From the NCBI GenBank assembly GCA_023957385.1, contig JAMLGZ010000001.1:1846923-1910922 (forward strand): a DNA stretch of 64,000 bases, given 5' to 3'. This document shows, in pieces, positions 1 through 9,613 of the stretch (positions within the stretch are counted from its first letter, which is position 1; each line of letters begins with the position of its first letter). Source of the stretch: Brumimicrobium sp. (GTDB lineage Bacteria > Bacteroidota > Bacteroidia > Flavobacteriales_D > Crocinitomicaceae). The position numbers and the translations under genes are program-made. The notes below the pieces were generated by a model that saw nothing but the letters and a program-made list of their open reading frames with translations, had not been told where the DNA came from and searched no databases.

Positions 1-704
1 TGCAGTAATTGAGTAGAATATAACAATTTGAATCCACGAGAAGGTTCTTTGCTAAGAATAATCTTATTCAACTCATCTACAATTCGTTCCATAGAAATTA
101 TTTGTAGGCGAGATGCATTTTCTTTAATAGCTTTTAAACTATTTGCCTCAATCTTAAAGCCCAATTGTGAAGCAAATCGAATGGCACGCATCATTCGCAA
201 AGGATCGTCGCTATAAGTGATGTGTGGATCTAGTGGTGTTCTGATAATTTCCTTGTCTAAATCAGCTAAGCCATCAAAAGGGTCTAATAGCTCTCCAAAG
301 GTATCTTTATGTAAACTCAACGCTAACGCATTAATAGTAAAGTCCCTTCTTTTTTGGTCATCATCTAATGTGCCATTCTCAACAATTGGTTTTCTAGAAT
401 CGTTTCGGTATGACTCTTTTCTAGCTCCTACGAATTCTATGTCTAGGTCTTTATACACAAAGTGTGCAGTCCCAAAATTTTTAAATTGTGTCAAGTTTTT
501 TACTCTTAGTTTCTCAGAAACTAATTTGGCTAATTCTAATCCATCCCCAACAACAACAATATCAATATCTTTGGAAGGTCTATCTAGCAATAAATCTCGT
601 ACAAATCCACCAATAACATAGGATTGTAATTTTTTTTCTGTAACGATCTCACTTGTTACCTTGAAAACTGGGTGTGTTAATTTGTCGCTGTAATTTTTTG
701 CCAT
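1..704 (-). CDS. cca: CCA tRNA nucleotidyltransferase / poly(A) polymerase family, 3' end beyond window
   Basis: This reading frame starts at 704 and runs off the left edge, so only about 234 N-terminal residues are present. I translated it from the minus strand. It has the class II nucleotidyltransferase head: a G-G-F-V-R-D-L-L motif near residue 33, followed by the metal-binding D-I-D-I-V-V triad. A later R-R-D-F-T-I-N-A-L block and a D-P-L-R-M-M-R-A-I-R-F-A block are typical of bacterial CCA-adding enzymes and poly(A) polymerases. The expected role is to add or repair the 3' CCA of tRNAs in the cytoplasm. A TATATTTG box lies eight bases upstream of the ATG. Telling a CCA-adding from an A-adding enzyme would need the missing C-terminal part, but the CCA role is the usual one in this phylum. 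Confidence 0.9.
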   Translation of the reverse strand, partial: MAKNYSDKLTHPVFKVTSEIVTEKKLQSYVIGGFVRDLLLDRPSKDIDIVVVGDGLELAKLVSEKLRVKNLTQFKNFGTAHFVYKDLDIEFVGARKESYRNDSRKPIVENGTLDDDQKRRDFTINALALSLHKDTFGELLDPFDGLADLDKEIIRTPLDPHITYSDDPLRMMRAIRFASQLGFKIEANSLKAIKENASRLQIISMERIVDELNKIILSKEPSRGFKLLYSTQLL

Positions 705-712
705 TTCGGGTG

Positions 713-720
713 CAAATATA
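713..720 (-). promoter_or_regulatory. -7 promoter box for cca (TATATTTG)
   Basis: On the minus strand this reads TATATTTG, a full match to the Bacteroidota -7 consensus TAnnTTTG. Eight bases separate it from the cca ATG, so the leader must be very short. Confidence 0.5.
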
Positions 721-740
721 ATGGACTTATAGAAATAAAT

Positions 741-1595
741 CTAACTTTTTATCCATCCATACACCCCTTTATACTTGAAATTGGTGTAATTGATTACTAA
801 GCTTTGCTCTTCGGCTATGCCGCTAAATAGAAGTACAAACTGCCATCCATCGTGGTTATATAAAGTTTTATATACAGCACCTTCATTATAATGAATTATA
901 AAGTTTGAAGAACTCCAATTTAGGTATGCATCTTTTTCTACAACAGCAGGTGACCATCTGACTTCTGTTTTTTGAGTTAAAATATGATATTCAGGAGTGA
1001 ATTTAACTTTTTCAGGAAAGAAGGGGCCAACCATATCTCCAGAATCTCTTCCTATGAAAAAGCGATTACTTGTGTGAATATCCCCATTAATTCTTCGAAT
1101 TGTATGAATATTATGGCTAGCACTTCTGCAGCATGGATATTCATGTACAAATAAGATTATTTCTTGTGTGAAAGGCTGTACCTTATAAGCGACTAACTTT
1201 CCTACACTATTGAATATTTGTCGATTGAATTTCTCTTTCTTCAAATCATATATTTCAACGTATTCTCTTTCATCTGAACTTTCTCTCAGTCCCATAAAGA
1301 GTAGGAGAGTATCCCCACCCTTATCAAACTGAATATAATACCATTGATTTTGAAACCTATTCCAATAATTTGTGAATTCATTGGTGGAAGTTGTAAAGTC
1401 ATGAGCCAATTCAGTATAATTATATAAATCATGCACTTTATTGATAATAGAAGGGGCTTTGAATAATATACTATCAAAGTTGGTTTTCCCTTTATTTACA
1501 AACACTTCTTGAGGGATATTTACTAATGAAGGATTTTCTTGTGTTAACCCCAAACAAGAGAAACTTAAGAATATATAAACTATATATTTTTTCAT
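741..1595 (-). CDS. secreted hypothetical protein
   Basis: I do not recognise this 284-residue protein. It opens with a Sec signal peptide (K-K-Y, then a hydrophobic stretch to about residue 18, likely cleaved before Q-E-N-P), so it should be periplasmic or surface-exposed. The mature part is rich in aromatic residues and beta-prone. It contains a C-C pair near residue 155 (Y-P-C-C-R-S) in a context seen in other uncharacterised flavobacterial secreted proteins. No catalytic motif or T9SS tail is visible. It lies downstream of clpC on the same strand but behind a good terminator, so it is probably not part of a clpC transcript. Confidence 0.6.
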   Translation of the reverse strand: MKKYIVYIFLSFSCLGLTQENPSLVNIPQEVFVNKGKTNFDSILFKAPSIINKVHDLYNYTELAHDFTTSTNEFTNYWNRFQNQWYYIQFDKGGDTLLLFMGLRESSDEREYVEIYDLKKEKFNRQIFNSVGKLVAYKVQPFTQEIILFVHEYPCCRSASHNIHTIRRINGDIHTSNRFFIGRDSGDMVGPFFPEKVKFTPEYHILTQKTEVRWSPAVVEKDAYLNWSSSNFIIHYNEGAVYKTLYNHDGWQFVLLFSGIAEEQSLVINYTNFKYKGVYGWIKS

Positions 1596-1605
1596 AACTA
1601 CAATT

Positions 1606-1633
1606 AAAAAAGGAGCTTGAACACTCCTTTTTT
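1606..1633 (-). terminator. Rho-independent terminator of clpC
   Basis: A perfect 10-bp stem (aaaaaaggag with ctcctttttt) encloses an 8-base loop. Read on the minus strand it ends in a T-run. It lies 14 bases after the clpC stop codon. Confidence 0.8.
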
Positions 1634-1647
1634 ATTTTCTTAGTTTA

Positions 1648-4203
1648 TTATTTTTTATCAGGAGAAGATCCTTCTTTAGTCTTTGAATTATTTGGTCTGA
1701 TAATCTCAGAATCTAATCCATCTTTTTCTTTGTTTAAACACATTAGAATTTTATCACCTTCTTTGATAGAAGCATTAATAATTTTATCTGCTAAGATATC
1801 CTCTACATATTTTTGAATAGCTCTTTTTAGAGGTCTAGCTCCAAACTTTTCATCATATCCTTTCTCAACAATGAAATCTTTAGCGTCTTTACTTAATTCA
1901 ATATCATATCCAAGTTCGTAGATTCTTTTGTAAAGACTAGATAATTCGATATCAATGATTTTGTAAATATCTTCTTTATTCAATGCTTTGAACATGATCA
2001 TATCATCGACACGATTCAAAAATTCTGGAGAAAAAGCTTTTCTTAATGCATTTTGAATTACAACTTTTTGGTCTTCTTCGGTAGTAGCCATTTTTGCAGA
2101 TGTACCAAAACCAACTCCAGTTCCAAAGTCTTGTAATTGTCGTGCTCCAATATTAGAAGTCATAATGATAATAGTATTTTTAAAATCAATTTTTCTTCCT
2201 AACCCGTCAGTCATGTGTCCATCATCCAATGCTTGTAATAAGATATTAAACACGTCAGGGTGCGCTTTTTCTATCTCATCTAAAAGTATAATCGAATAAG
2301 GCTTTCTTCTTACTTTTTCAGTTAACTGACCACCTTCTTCATACCCAACGTATCCTGGAGGTGCTCCTACTAATCGAGAAATAGAGAATTTTTCCATATA
2401 TTCAGACATATCTATTCTGATAAGAGCATCTTCAGAGTCAAACATTTCTCTTGCCAATATTTTTGCTAACTGGGTTTTACCAACTCCAGTAGGTCCCAAG
2501 AAGAAGAAAGACCCTATGGGTTTATTTGGATCTTTAATCCCTGCTCTGTTTCGTTGAATAGCTTTTACAACCTTTTCTACAGCCTCATCTTGACCAATAA
2601 TTTTGCTTTTAATTACTGCAGCCATATTGGTGAGTTTCCCACTTTCTGTAGTAGCTACTCGTTGAAGAGGAATACCAGTCATCATAGAAACTACATCAGC
2701 GACATTCTCTTCAAATACCGTAATTTTATGATTTTTAGTGTCCTCTTCCCATTTTAATTTTGCAGCCTCTAATTCTTCCTGTAATTTTTTCTCTGTATCT
2801 CTTAACTCGGCTGCCTTTTCGTATTGTTGAGATTTAATTACATTATTCTTTTTTTCTTTAATTTCTTCTATCTTCTTTTCAGTATCAATAATTTCTTTTG
2901 GAACATTGATATTGGTAATATGAATTCTTGATCCAACTTCATCTAAAGCATCAATTGCTTTGTCTGGAAGATGTCTATCGGAAATATATCTATCTGTTAA
3001 TTTAACACAAGCTTCAATAGCTTCAGGAGTGTAAATAACATTATGATGTTCTTCGTATCTTTCCTTAATATTATTTAAGATCTGAATAGTTTCCTCTACA
3101 CTTGTAGGTTCTACCAAAACCTTTTGGAAACGACGTTCTAAAGCACCATCTTTTTCAATATATTGTCTATACTCATCTAAGGTAGTGGCTCCGATAGCTT
3201 GTAATTCACCACGAGCTAGTGCAGGCTTAAACATATTCGAAGCATCTAAAGAACCACTTGCACCGCCTGCTCCTACAATCGTGTGAATTTCATCAATAAA
3301 AAGAATAACATCTCTATTCTTCTCTAATTCGGCCATAACAGCCTTCATTCGTTCTTCGAATTGTCCTCTATATTTAGTTCCAGCGACTAAAGATGCTAAA
3401 TCAAGAGAAATAATTCTTTTATTAAATAGAACACGAGATACTTTGCGTTGAATAATGCGAAGAGCCAAACCTTCAGCTATGGCGCTTTTACCAACCCCTG
3501 GTTCTCCTATTAAAATTGGGTTATTCTTTTTTCTTCTAGATAAAATTTGACTAACTCTTTCAATTTCTTTCTCTCTACCTACAATAGGATCTAATTGATT
3601 ATTTTCAGCCAATCTTGTTAAATCTCTCCCGAAGTTGTCTAGTACAGGTGTTTTAGATTTAGAATCTCCTGACTTTTTTGCCCCACCAGAAGAACCTGCT
3701 CCACCTGGGAAATTCGTTTCTTCTTCGTCATCAGAGCCTGGGAACTCAAATTTAGGATTATTTTCTTCCATAATTGCTTCAATTTCATCTTTTACATTAT
3801 CGTAAATCACACCATATTTATTAAGTGTACGACAAGCTACATTGTTTTCGTCTTTTAAAATAGATAATAATAAATGCTCTGTTCCAATAATGTCGTTTTT
3901 AAAAAGCTTTGCTTCTAAATAAGTTATCTTGAGCACTTTCTCCGCTTGCTTAACTAAAGGGATATTTGTTAGTTTTCTAGCTTCTGGATTAGAAGATTTA
4001 CTCAAATAAGATTCTAATTGAAATCGTATCTGATTCAAATCTAAATTAAAATCTTTAAGAACTTTTATGGCCATTCCTTCCCCTTCTCTAATTAGGCCTA
4101 GTAACAGATGTTCTACGCCAATAAAATCATTTCCTAATCTAAGCGCTTCCTCTCTACTATAATTGATTACATCTTTAACTCTTGGTGAAAATTTTGCTTC
4201 CAT
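1648..4203 (-). CDS. clpC: ATP-dependent Clp protease ATP-binding subunit ClpC
   Basis: ClpC is a two-ring AAA+ unfoldase that feeds substrates to ClpP in the cytoplasm. The 851-residue protein has the full architecture. Two Clp_N repeats occupy about residues 1-145, then comes an acidic/glycine-rich linker (155-185). AAA-1 has Walker A GEPGVGKS at 233-240 and Walker B ILFIDE at 300-305. A UVR-type coiled segment spans about 455-475. AAA-2 has Walker A GPTGVGKT at 570-577 and Walker B IILLDE at 638-643. A VGF tripeptide at 697-699 matches the ClpP-docking loop, which marks it as ClpC/ClpA-like and not ClpB. The length is normal. A TATCTTTG promoter box lies about 50 bp upstream and a terminator follows, so it is probably monocistronic. 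Confidence 0.96.
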   Translation of the reverse strand: MEAKFSPRVKDVINYSREEALRLGNDFIGVEHLLLGLIREGEGMAIKVLKDFNLDLNQIRFQLESYLSKSSNPEARKLTNIPLVKQAEKVLKITYLEAKLFKNDIIGTEHLLLSILKDENNVACRTLNKYGVIYDNVKDEIEAIMEENNPKFEFPGSDDEEETNFPGGAGSSGGAKKSGDSKSKTPVLDNFGRDLTRLAENNQLDPIVGREKEIERVSQILSRRKKNNPILIGEPGVGKSAIAEGLALRIIQRKVSRVLFNKRIISLDLASLVAGTKYRGQFEERMKAVMAELEKNRDVILFIDEIHTIVGAGGASGSLDASNMFKPALARGELQAIGATTLDEYRQYIEKDGALERRFQKVLVEPTSVEETIQILNNIKERYEEHHNVIYTPEAIEACVKLTDRYISDRHLPDKAIDALDEVGSRIHITNINVPKEIIDTEKKIEEIKEKKNNVIKSQQYEKAAELRDTEKKLQEELEAAKLKWEEDTKNHKITVFEENVADVVSMMTGIPLQRVATTESGKLTNMAAVIKSKIIGQDEAVEKVVKAIQRNRAGIKDPNKPIGSFFFLGPTGVGKTQLAKILAREMFDSEDALIRIDMSEYMEKFSISRLVGAPPGYVGYEEGGQLTEKVRRKPYSIILLDEIEKAHPDVFNILLQALDDGHMTDGLGRKIDFKNTIIIMTSNIGARQLQDFGTGVGFGTSAKMATTEEDQKVVIQNALRKAFSPEFLNRVDDMIMFKALNKEDIYKIIDIELSSLYKRIYELGYDIELSKDAKDFIVEKGYDEKFGARPLKRAIQKYVEDILADKIINASIKEGDKILMCLNKEKDGLDSEIIRPNNSKTKEGSSPDKK

Positions 4204-4252
4204 ATATCTTCTCTCTATGATTTGGTTATTTCTCTTCTAAATTTTACTTTTT

Positions 4253-4260
4253 CAAAGATA
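4253..4260 (-). promoter_or_regulatory. clpC promoter, -7 box TATCTTTG
   Basis: The minus strand reads TATCTTTG, a perfect TAnnTTTG. A weak -33 element (ACTG) sits 19 bases further upstream. The clpC ATG is at 4203, giving a leader of about 45 nt. Confidence 0.55.
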
Positions 4261-4288
4261 TAACGTTTTATTATTAATTCAGTTTAAG

Positions 4289-4307
4289 TTATCCACAATT
4301 ATTCACA
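4289..4307 (+). promoter_or_regulatory. two tandem DnaA-box-like sites in the clpC-gyrA intergenic region
   Basis: TTATCCACA (4289-4297) and TTATTCACA (4299-4307) both fit the DnaA-box consensus TTWTNCACA. They lie in the same orientation exactly 10 bases apart, one helical turn, between the divergent clpC and gyrA promoters. I see only two, so a regulatory role is as likely as an origin role. Confidence 0.45.
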
Positions 4308-4360
4308 GATTTTTGTTTATAAATATAGACTTTTTTCCAGTAAATCTGAAATAAAATAGT

Positions 4361-4399
4361 TACTTTCGGACATTCTAAAATCGCACAAAAAAATGTGCG
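4361..4399 (+). promoter_or_regulatory. probable gyrA promoter and leader hairpin
   Basis: TACTTTCG at 4361-4368 is a one-mismatch version of TAnnTTTG. Just downstream, CGCACA (4382-4387) and TGTGCG (4394-4399) form a 6-bp stem with an A6 loop that would lie in the gyrA leader, 20 bases before the ATG. Confidence 0.35.
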
Positions 4400-4419
4400 C
4401 AAATTAATTTAATGACAAG

Positions 4420-7008
4420 ATGGCAGACGGAGAAAGAATTATTAAAGTAAACATTGAAGACGAAATGAAATCAGCTTACATCGATTATTCGATGTCGGTT
4501 ATTGTTTCTAGAGCTTTACCAGATGTAAGAGATGGGTTTAAACCTGTTCATAGACGTGTATTATTTGGAATGCAGGAGTTGGGAGTGTTCTCAAATAGAC
4601 CTCATAAGAAATCAGCAAGAATTGTTGGGGAAGTATTAGGTAAATATCACCCGCATGGAGATAGTTCTGTATATGATACAATGGTGCGTATGGCTCAGGA
4701 ATGGTCTCTTAGATATCCACTAGTTGATGGGCAAGGTAACTTTGGATCTATTGATGGTGATAGTCCTGCTGCTATGCGATATACGGAGGCTCGTTTGAGG
4801 AAAGTTTCTGAAGAAATGCTAGACGACTTAGATAAGGAAACCGTAGATTTTACGCCTAACTTTGACGATAGCTTAACTGAGCCTTCAGTTCTTCCTACAA
4901 AAATACCTAATTTGTTGATTAATGGTGCTAGTGGTATTGCTGTCGGTATGGCTACCAATATGGCTCCTCACAATTTAACTGAAGTTGTTAATGGAACTAT
5001 TGCATATATCAATAATAGAGATATTACCATAGAGGAATTAATGAAATATATAATTGCTCCTGACTTCCCTACAGGAGGTATTATCTATGGTTATGAAGGC
5101 GTTAAAGATGCATTTCTTACAGGAAGAGGAAGGATTGTGATGCGCGCAAAAGTTAATATTGAAACAAATAGCGAAGGAAGAGAAACTATAATTGTAACAG
5201 AAGTACCTTATCAAACCAATAAAGCGGAAATGATTAAGAGAATCGCTGAAATGGTTAATGATGATAAATTGACTGGTATCAGTGATATTCGTGACGAATC
5301 AGATAGAACAGGAATGCGTGTGGTTTTTGAATTGAAACGTGATGCTATTCCTAATGTTGTTTTAAATAAATTGTTTAAATATACACCTTTACAGTCTTCA
5401 TTTTCAGTAAATAACATTTGTTTAGTTGATGGCAGACCTATGTTGCTTAATCTAAAACAAATTATTGAAAATTTTGTTGATTTCCGCCATGAGGTTATTG
5501 TTAAGAGAACTCAATACGAACTTAAGAAGGCTGAGGAGAAGGCGCATATTTTAGCTGGTTACATGAAAGTAATTGGTACGAAAGATGATTTAGATAGAGC
5601 CATTAAGATTATTAGAGAGAGTGATACTCCAGAAGCGGCCAAAGAAGGCTTAATGCTGAATTTTGGATTGGATGAAATTCAAGCAAAGGCTATCTTGGAA
5701 CTTCGTCTTCGTACCTTAACAGGTCTTGAGATTGATAAAATCAGAGCTGAATATGAGGAATTGATGAGATTAATTGAAGATTTGAAAGATATACTAGCAA
5801 ATGAATCTCGTCGCATGGCGATTATTGTAGAAGAGTTGAATTATGTTAAAGAGAAATATGGTGATGAACGCCGCTCTGTAGTTGAGTATTCTGCTTCTGA
5901 AATGAAAATTGAAGATTTAATTCCAGATGAGGAAGTTGTAGTAACTATTTCTCATGCAGGTTATGTTAAAAGAACTCGATTGGATGAGTATAAGGTTCAA
6001 AATAGAGGAGGTATGGGTTCCAAAGGATCGACTACTCGAGATAAAGACTTTTTGGAATCTATTTTTGTGGCTACTACACATAATTATCTGTTAATATTTA
6101 CCGAAAAAGGAAAATGTTTCTGGATGCGTGTATTTGAAATCCCAGAAGGAAATAAAATATCGAAAGGTAGAGCTATTCAAAACCTTATCAATATTGAACA
6201 AGATGATAAGATTAAGGCTTATATTAATGTAAAAGACCTTACAGATAAGGAATATGTAGATAATAACTTCATTGTAATGTGTACAAAGAATGGTGTTATT
6301 AAGAAGACCTTGTTGGAGGCTTATTCTAGACCAAGAGCTAACGGTATCAATGCTATTAATATTGTTGATGGGGATGAGTTAATTGAAGCTAAATTAACTT
6401 CTGGAAGTCAGGAAATTATTTTAGCTAAGAAATCAGGTTATGCCATTCGTTTTAATGAAACGACCGTACGAACTGTAGGACGAAATTCAATTGGTGTAAA
6501 AGGAGTTCGCTTGAATGATAAGAAAGACGAGGTTATAGGTATGGTTTGTGTTGATCCAGATAGTGAAAATACTATTCTAGTGATATCTGAAAATGGATTT
6601 GGTAAACGTTCAAACTTAAATGATCCAGAAACAGGAGAACCTATTTATAGAGTAACTAATAGAGGTGGTAAAGGAGTTAAAACTATTTCTGTTACAGAAA
6701 AAACAGGAAGTTTAATATCTATCAAAGATGTTACAGATGAAGATGATTTGATGATTATCACTAAAGAAGGAATCACTATCCGTACTCATGTAAATCAGAT
6801 TCGTGTGATGGGTAGAGCTGCGCAAGGTGTGAAGGTAATTAATTTATCTAAAGGAGGGGAAATCGCTGCGGTTGCAAAAGTTCCAATGGAAGATGAAGAA
6901 GAAGGTATCGATGTTAATACAGAAGACATAGATATGCCAAATAACCAGGATATAGATGACCAATCAAATGGTGACACTGAAAATGGCATAGAAAATGATA
7001 ATGAGTAA
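4420..7008 (+). CDS. gyrA: DNA gyrase subunit A
   Basis: GyrA is the DNA-cleaving subunit of gyrase, which introduces negative supercoils together with GyrB. The 862-residue protein has the winged-helix/tower breakage-reunion domain. The catalytic tyrosine is Y121 in A-A-M-R-Y-T-E. The quinolone-resistance region [10 protein letters not shown] (77-86) carries Ser82 and Asp86 at the positions equivalent to E. coli Ser83 and Asp87, which are the susceptible-type residues. The C-terminal beta-pinwheel contains a GyrA-box variant, QNRGGMG. The last 40 residues form a very acidic, Asn/Asp-rich tail. gyrB is not in this window. A TPR gene follows after 26 bases and is probably co-transcribed. Confidence 0.97.
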   Translation: MADGERIIKVNIEDEMKSAYIDYSMSVIVSRALPDVRDGFKPVHRRVLFGMQELGVFSNRPHKKSARIVGEVLGKYHPHGDSSVYDTMVRMAQEWSLRYPLVDGQGNFGSIDGDSPAAMRYTEARLRKVSEEMLDDLDKETVDFTPNFDDSLTEPSVLPTKIPNLLINGASGIAVGMATNMAPHNLTEVVNGTIAYINNRDITIEELMKYIIAPDFPTGGIIYGYEGVKDAFLTGRGRIVMRAKVNIETNSEGRETIIVTEVPYQTNKAEMIKRIAEMVNDDKLTGISDIRDESDRTGMRVVFELKRDAIPNVVLNKLFKYTPLQSSFSVNNICLVDGRPMLLNLKQIIENFVDFRHEVIVKRTQYELKKAEEKAHILAGYMKVIGTKDDLDRAIKIIRESDTPEAAKEGLMLNFGLDEIQAKAILELRLRTLTGLEIDKIRAEYEELMRLIEDLKDILANESRRMAIIVEELNYVKEKYGDERRSVVEYSASEMKIEDLIPDEEVVVTISHAGYVKRTRLDEYKVQNRGGMGSKGSTTRDKDFLESIFVATTHNYLLIFTEKGKCFWMRVFEIPEGNKISKGRAIQNLINIEQDDKIKAYINVKDLTDKEYVDNNFIVMCTKNGVIKKTLLEAYSRPRANGINAINIVDGDELIEAKLTSGSQEIILAKKSGYAIRFNETTVRTVGRNSIGVKGVRLNDKKDEVIGMVCVDPDSENTILVISENGFGKRSNLNDPETGEPIYRVTNRGGKGVKTISVTEKTGSLISIKDVTDEDDLMIITKEGITIRTHVNQIRVMGRAAQGVKVINLSKGGEIAAVAKVPMEDEEEGIDVNTEDIDMPNNQDIDDQSNGDTENGIENDNE

Positions 7009-7034
7009 CCAATAATTTTATAAACGTAAAAAAA

Positions 7035-8255
7035 ATGAAACTTTTTATAAGAAATATGAGAAAGATAGGGTTGTTAACAATCTCCCTTATTTCATTCAAT
7101 ACTGTAATGGCTCAAAAAACAAATGTTGTTTCTGCTGCAGTTGAATATAAAAAATACGAGCCATCACTGATGATGCAAAAATTTGATGATGCTAAAAATA
7201 GTTTGCTCAGTGCTAAAAAGTATATTGATTTAGCGATGCAAGATGCAACAACCAAAAATGATGAAAAGGCTCATTATTATAATGCTATAATCAATTATTG
7301 CTTAGCTGAATTATCAGGTATGGGTAAATATGATGACTTAAAAGTATATCAAAATGATTCTATTGAAGGTGTAATCAAAAACTCTGTTGCCATTGCTTCC
7401 AAAAAAAGTCAATGGAAAATAGAAGTAACTGATTTCTTTAACGGTAGAGTTTCTCAAGCAGTCATGATTGGTGAAATGATGTATAAACAAAAGAAATATG
7501 ATATGGCATTTGCAGGATTTGCAATGGCATACAAGATTAAAGATATTTCTGGTATAGATACAGACAAAGAAAATATGAAAGTTAACTCTATAATTTCTGC
7601 TAGACATCAAGTTGATACACTTAAACAGATGGATTCATTGGATAGAGCTATCGAATTTATAAGTAAAGCAATGGAAATTTTCCCTAAAAGTGAAGAGCTA
7701 GCTATTGATGGTGTGAATTTAGCATTATCAATGGATAACCTTGTTAAAGCTGAAGAGTTTTTCAATAGAGCTGCTGAGGCTGCGCCTACTAATAAAGTAT
7801 TATTCTCCAATATGGGGTCTATTTTCTTAAATCAAGCAGATAAGGCATATGAATCATTTTCTACTATGACTGTAACTTCTCCAGGATATCAAGAAAAATC
7901 TAACGAGGTAGAAGAATTATACGGAAAGGCAGAAAAAAACCTTCTAAAAGCATTGGAAATTGACCCTAATTATGCTGAAGCTGCTTATAACTTAGGTGTT
8001 CTTTATTTAGGAAGAGGAGAAAAGCTAAAAATTCAAGCAGGCCAAATGGATTTTAATGACCCCGATTACGAAGCTGTAAGTCAAAGAGCTAAAGAAATGT
8101 ATGAAAAAGCAATTGCTCCATTAGAAATATATATTCAACAAGATCCAAATAACGTAGGTGTTTTACAAGTTCTTTTCCAAGTACATAGAAATGCAGGTAA
8201 TACTGAGAAAGCTATGGAATATAAGAGAAGAGCTGATGAAGCTGGTGGAGAATAA
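7035..8255 (+). CDS. exported tetratricopeptide-repeat protein
   Basis: This 406-residue protein has an N-terminal signal peptide ending near M-A-Q-K, so it should be periplasmic. An alternative start at 7056 (M-R-K-I-G-L) gives a more compact signal. The body is made of helical repeats, with clear TPR signatures near residues 195-275 and 290-330 (N-Y-A-E-A-A-Y-N-L-G-V-L-Y). TPR proteins act as binding scaffolds. No partner can be inferred beyond its position 26 bases after gyrA, a neighbourhood shared by supercoiling and envelope genes with no known functional link. Its transcription probably ends at the hairpin at 8311-8344 inside the adjacent IS. Confidence 0.8.
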   Translation: MKLFIRNMRKIGLLTISLISFNTVMAQKTNVVSAAVEYKKYEPSLMMQKFDDAKNSLLSAKKYIDLAMQDATTKNDEKAHYYNAIINYCLAELSGMGKYDDLKVYQNDSIEGVIKNSVAIASKKSQWKIEVTDFFNGRVSQAVMIGEMMYKQKKYDMAFAGFAMAYKIKDISGIDTDKENMKVNSIISARHQVDTLKQMDSLDRAIEFISKAMEIFPKSEELAIDGVNLALSMDNLVKAEEFFNRAAEAAPTNKVLFSNMGSIFLNQADKAYESFSTMTVTSPGYQEKSNEVEELYGKAEKNLLKALEIDPNYAEAAYNLGVLYLGRGEKLKIQAGQMDFNDPDYEAVSQRAKEMYEKAIAPLEIYIQQDPNNVGVLQVLFQVHRNAGNTEKAMEYKRRADEAGGE

Positions 8256-8271
8256 TATTTCAATATGTATC

Positions 8272-8290
8272 GTCCTAAATAAGCGTTACA
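8272..8290 (+). repeat. left terminal inverted repeat of the IS3-family element
   Basis: It pairs with 9618-9636 at 16 of 19 positions. It starts 16 bases after the TPR gene stop codon. Confidence 0.8.
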
Positions 8291-8308
8291 TATTTTAAAC
8301 AAAAATAA

Positions 8309-9154
8309 TTAAAACTTCTGTGAAGCTAGCTTCACAGAAGTTTTTTTATAAGTTTTTCTTTTTATAGTTCTTTGCATATGCATTTTACTTGGTGTTAACA
8401 ATTCACATGACAGATGTGGTCTTTGGTTATTATAGATTTCAATAGATTCTTTTACAATTTTTTTCATTGTTTGAATATCAGCTTTATAATTTTCCAATAA
8501 AAACTCATCCTTTAATATTCCATTTACTCTTTCAGCTACCGCGTTTGCATACGGATCATAGCTTTCAGTCATACTAGGTCGAATATTTTTCCTTTTAAGA
8601 CATTCTTGATATTTATTACTACAATATTGTATTCCTCTATCAGAATGATGAATCAAAGGATGATTCTTATATATACGATTTTTACAGGCCATTTTAAGAG
8701 CTCTTAAAGCACCTTCTGTTGCAAGGCTATTTGATAAATCATACCCCATTATCCTCTTTGAATAAGCATCCGTTACTAGAGCTAAATAACCATTACCTCT
8801 TCCTTCAATATAAGTTATATCTGATACCCATACTTGTTCTGGTTTTGTTATTTCTAAATTCTCTACAATATTTTTATATTTATGAAATCGATGATGAGAA
8901 TTAGTTGTGATATGATAGTTTTTCCTTGGAATTACTAACATATGATTTGCTCTAAGAATATCAAAAAGTTTATCTCTACCCACATGAAGACCTTTTAATT
9001 CTTCTTTTAAAAGAAAATAAAGCTTCTTAGTACCTATTCTAGGCATTTTTATACGTACATTATTAACCATTTCAATAACTTGGCTAGCGACTTCTCGTTT
9101 TTCATTTATAAGCCAGAAACTACGATAATAGTATTGTCTATTTATCCCGACCAA
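8309..9154 (-). CDS. IS3-family transposase OrfB (rve integrase core)
   Basis: OrfB carries the catalytic DDE domain of the IS3 transposase. All three acidic residues are visible: D in W-V-S-D-I-T-Y, D in H-H-S-D-R-G-I-Q-Y, and E in N-A-V-A-E-R-V-N-G. An HTH_21 segment precedes them. The start at 9154 is a TTG. The homologous frame runs further upstream (I-G-Y-L-C-G-L-V-G-I-N-R-Q-Y-Y-Y), into the end of orfA, which fits production as an OrfAB fusion by -1 frameshifting rather than independent initiation. The last codons are part of a perfect palindrome (8311-8344). The element looks intact and potentially active. Confidence 0.92.
   Translation of the reverse strand: MVGINRQYYYRSFWLINEKREVASQVIEMVNNVRIKMPRIGTKKLYFLLKEELKGLHVGRDKLFDILRANHMLVIPRKNYHITTNSHHRFHKYKNIVENLEITKPEQVWVSDITYIEGRGNGYLALVTDAYSKRIMGYDLSNSLATEGALRALKMACKNRIYKNHPLIHHSDRGIQYCSNKYQECLKRKNIRPSMTESYDPYANAVAERVNGILKDEFLLENYKADIQTMKKIVKESIEIYNNQRPHLSCELLTPSKMHMQRTIKRKTYKKTSVKLASQKF
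8311..8344. terminator. 34-bp perfect palindrome, probably a bidirectional terminator
   Basis: The two 17-bp arms (AAAACTTCTGTGAAGCT and its complement) are perfectly self-complementary with no spacer. Seven T residues follow on the plus strand. It can end transcription of the TPR gene, and on the minus strand it encodes the last residues of OrfB. Confidence 0.7.
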
Positions 9155-9168
9155 TCCACAAAGATAGC

Positions 9169-9600
9169 CTATTGACCTTTGCCTTTCTTTGTTTGTTTCT
9201 TTGATTGATCGGGGAAGGAGTTTTTTCTTACAGGAAGCATATATTCTTTTTCTGCTATGTCTATAAGCTTATCCAAAATATAAGCTTTATCCTCGGCTTT
9301 CATTAATTGTTCCTCTAAGAAATCATTCTTTGATTCCAATAACCGTAATTTCTGCTCTAACTCTTGGATTCTTTGTTGTGGTGTTTTCATAAATATAGAA
9401 TTAGAACTGTTTTTTAAATCAAAGATACCAAATTTCCTTCTCCAATTTAAAATTGTACTATGAGATTGTATACCGTACTTTCGCATTACTGCTTCGGTAC
9501 TAATTTCTCCGCTTTCAACTTCTTTAACTACAGCTAATTTAAAAGACATGCTGTAATCTTTTTGTGTACGTTTAATGTACTGATTTTTAGATTTATCCAT
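9169..9600 (-). CDS. IS3-family transposase OrfA (HTH_8 type)
   Basis: OrfA is 143 residues long, with an N-terminal helix-turn-helix (about 15-60: S-F-K-L-A-V-V-K-E-V then S-H-S-T-I-L-N-W-R-R-K-F) that recognises the IS ends. A leucine-zipper-like coiled coil follows (about 75-110). Near the 3' end lies the heptamer A-AAA-AAC in the zero frame (9226-9220), a classical -1 slippery site. OrfB lies in the -1 frame relative to OrfA. The spacing to the inverted repeat is normal. Confidence 0.9.
   Translation of the reverse strand: MDKSKNQYIKRTQKDYSMSFKLAVVKEVESGEISTEAVMRKYGIQSHSTILNWRRKFGIFDLKNSSNSIFMKTPQQRIQELEQKLRLLESKNDFLEEQLMKAEDKAYILDKLIDIAEKEYMLPVRKNSFPDQSKKQTKKGKGQ
9220..9226 (-). promoter_or_regulatory. 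-1 ribosomal frameshift site (A_AAA_AAC) in orfA
   Basis: The heptamer is in the correct zero-frame phase: the AAC codon occupies 9222-9220 of orfA. The -1 frame is open from here through OrfB. Confidence 0.7.
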
Positions 9601-9613
9601 AACATTACTTTTT

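Noticed and set aside
217..621. Open frame of 134 codons on the plus strand inside cca
   Set aside because: It is antisense to a clear nucleotidyltransferase frame that only lacks an end because of the window edge. Its composition is not protein-like.
4204..4419. Chromosomal origin oriC
   Set aside because: Two DnaA boxes are too few, and neither dnaA nor other origin-linked genes are visible. Kept only as a regulatory observation.
5995..6025. Aberrant GyrA box (QNRGGMG) as evidence of a diverged or topoisomerase-IV-like subunit
   Set aside because: This variant fits what is usual for GyrA in this phylum, and a separate ParC is present at 26207-29122.
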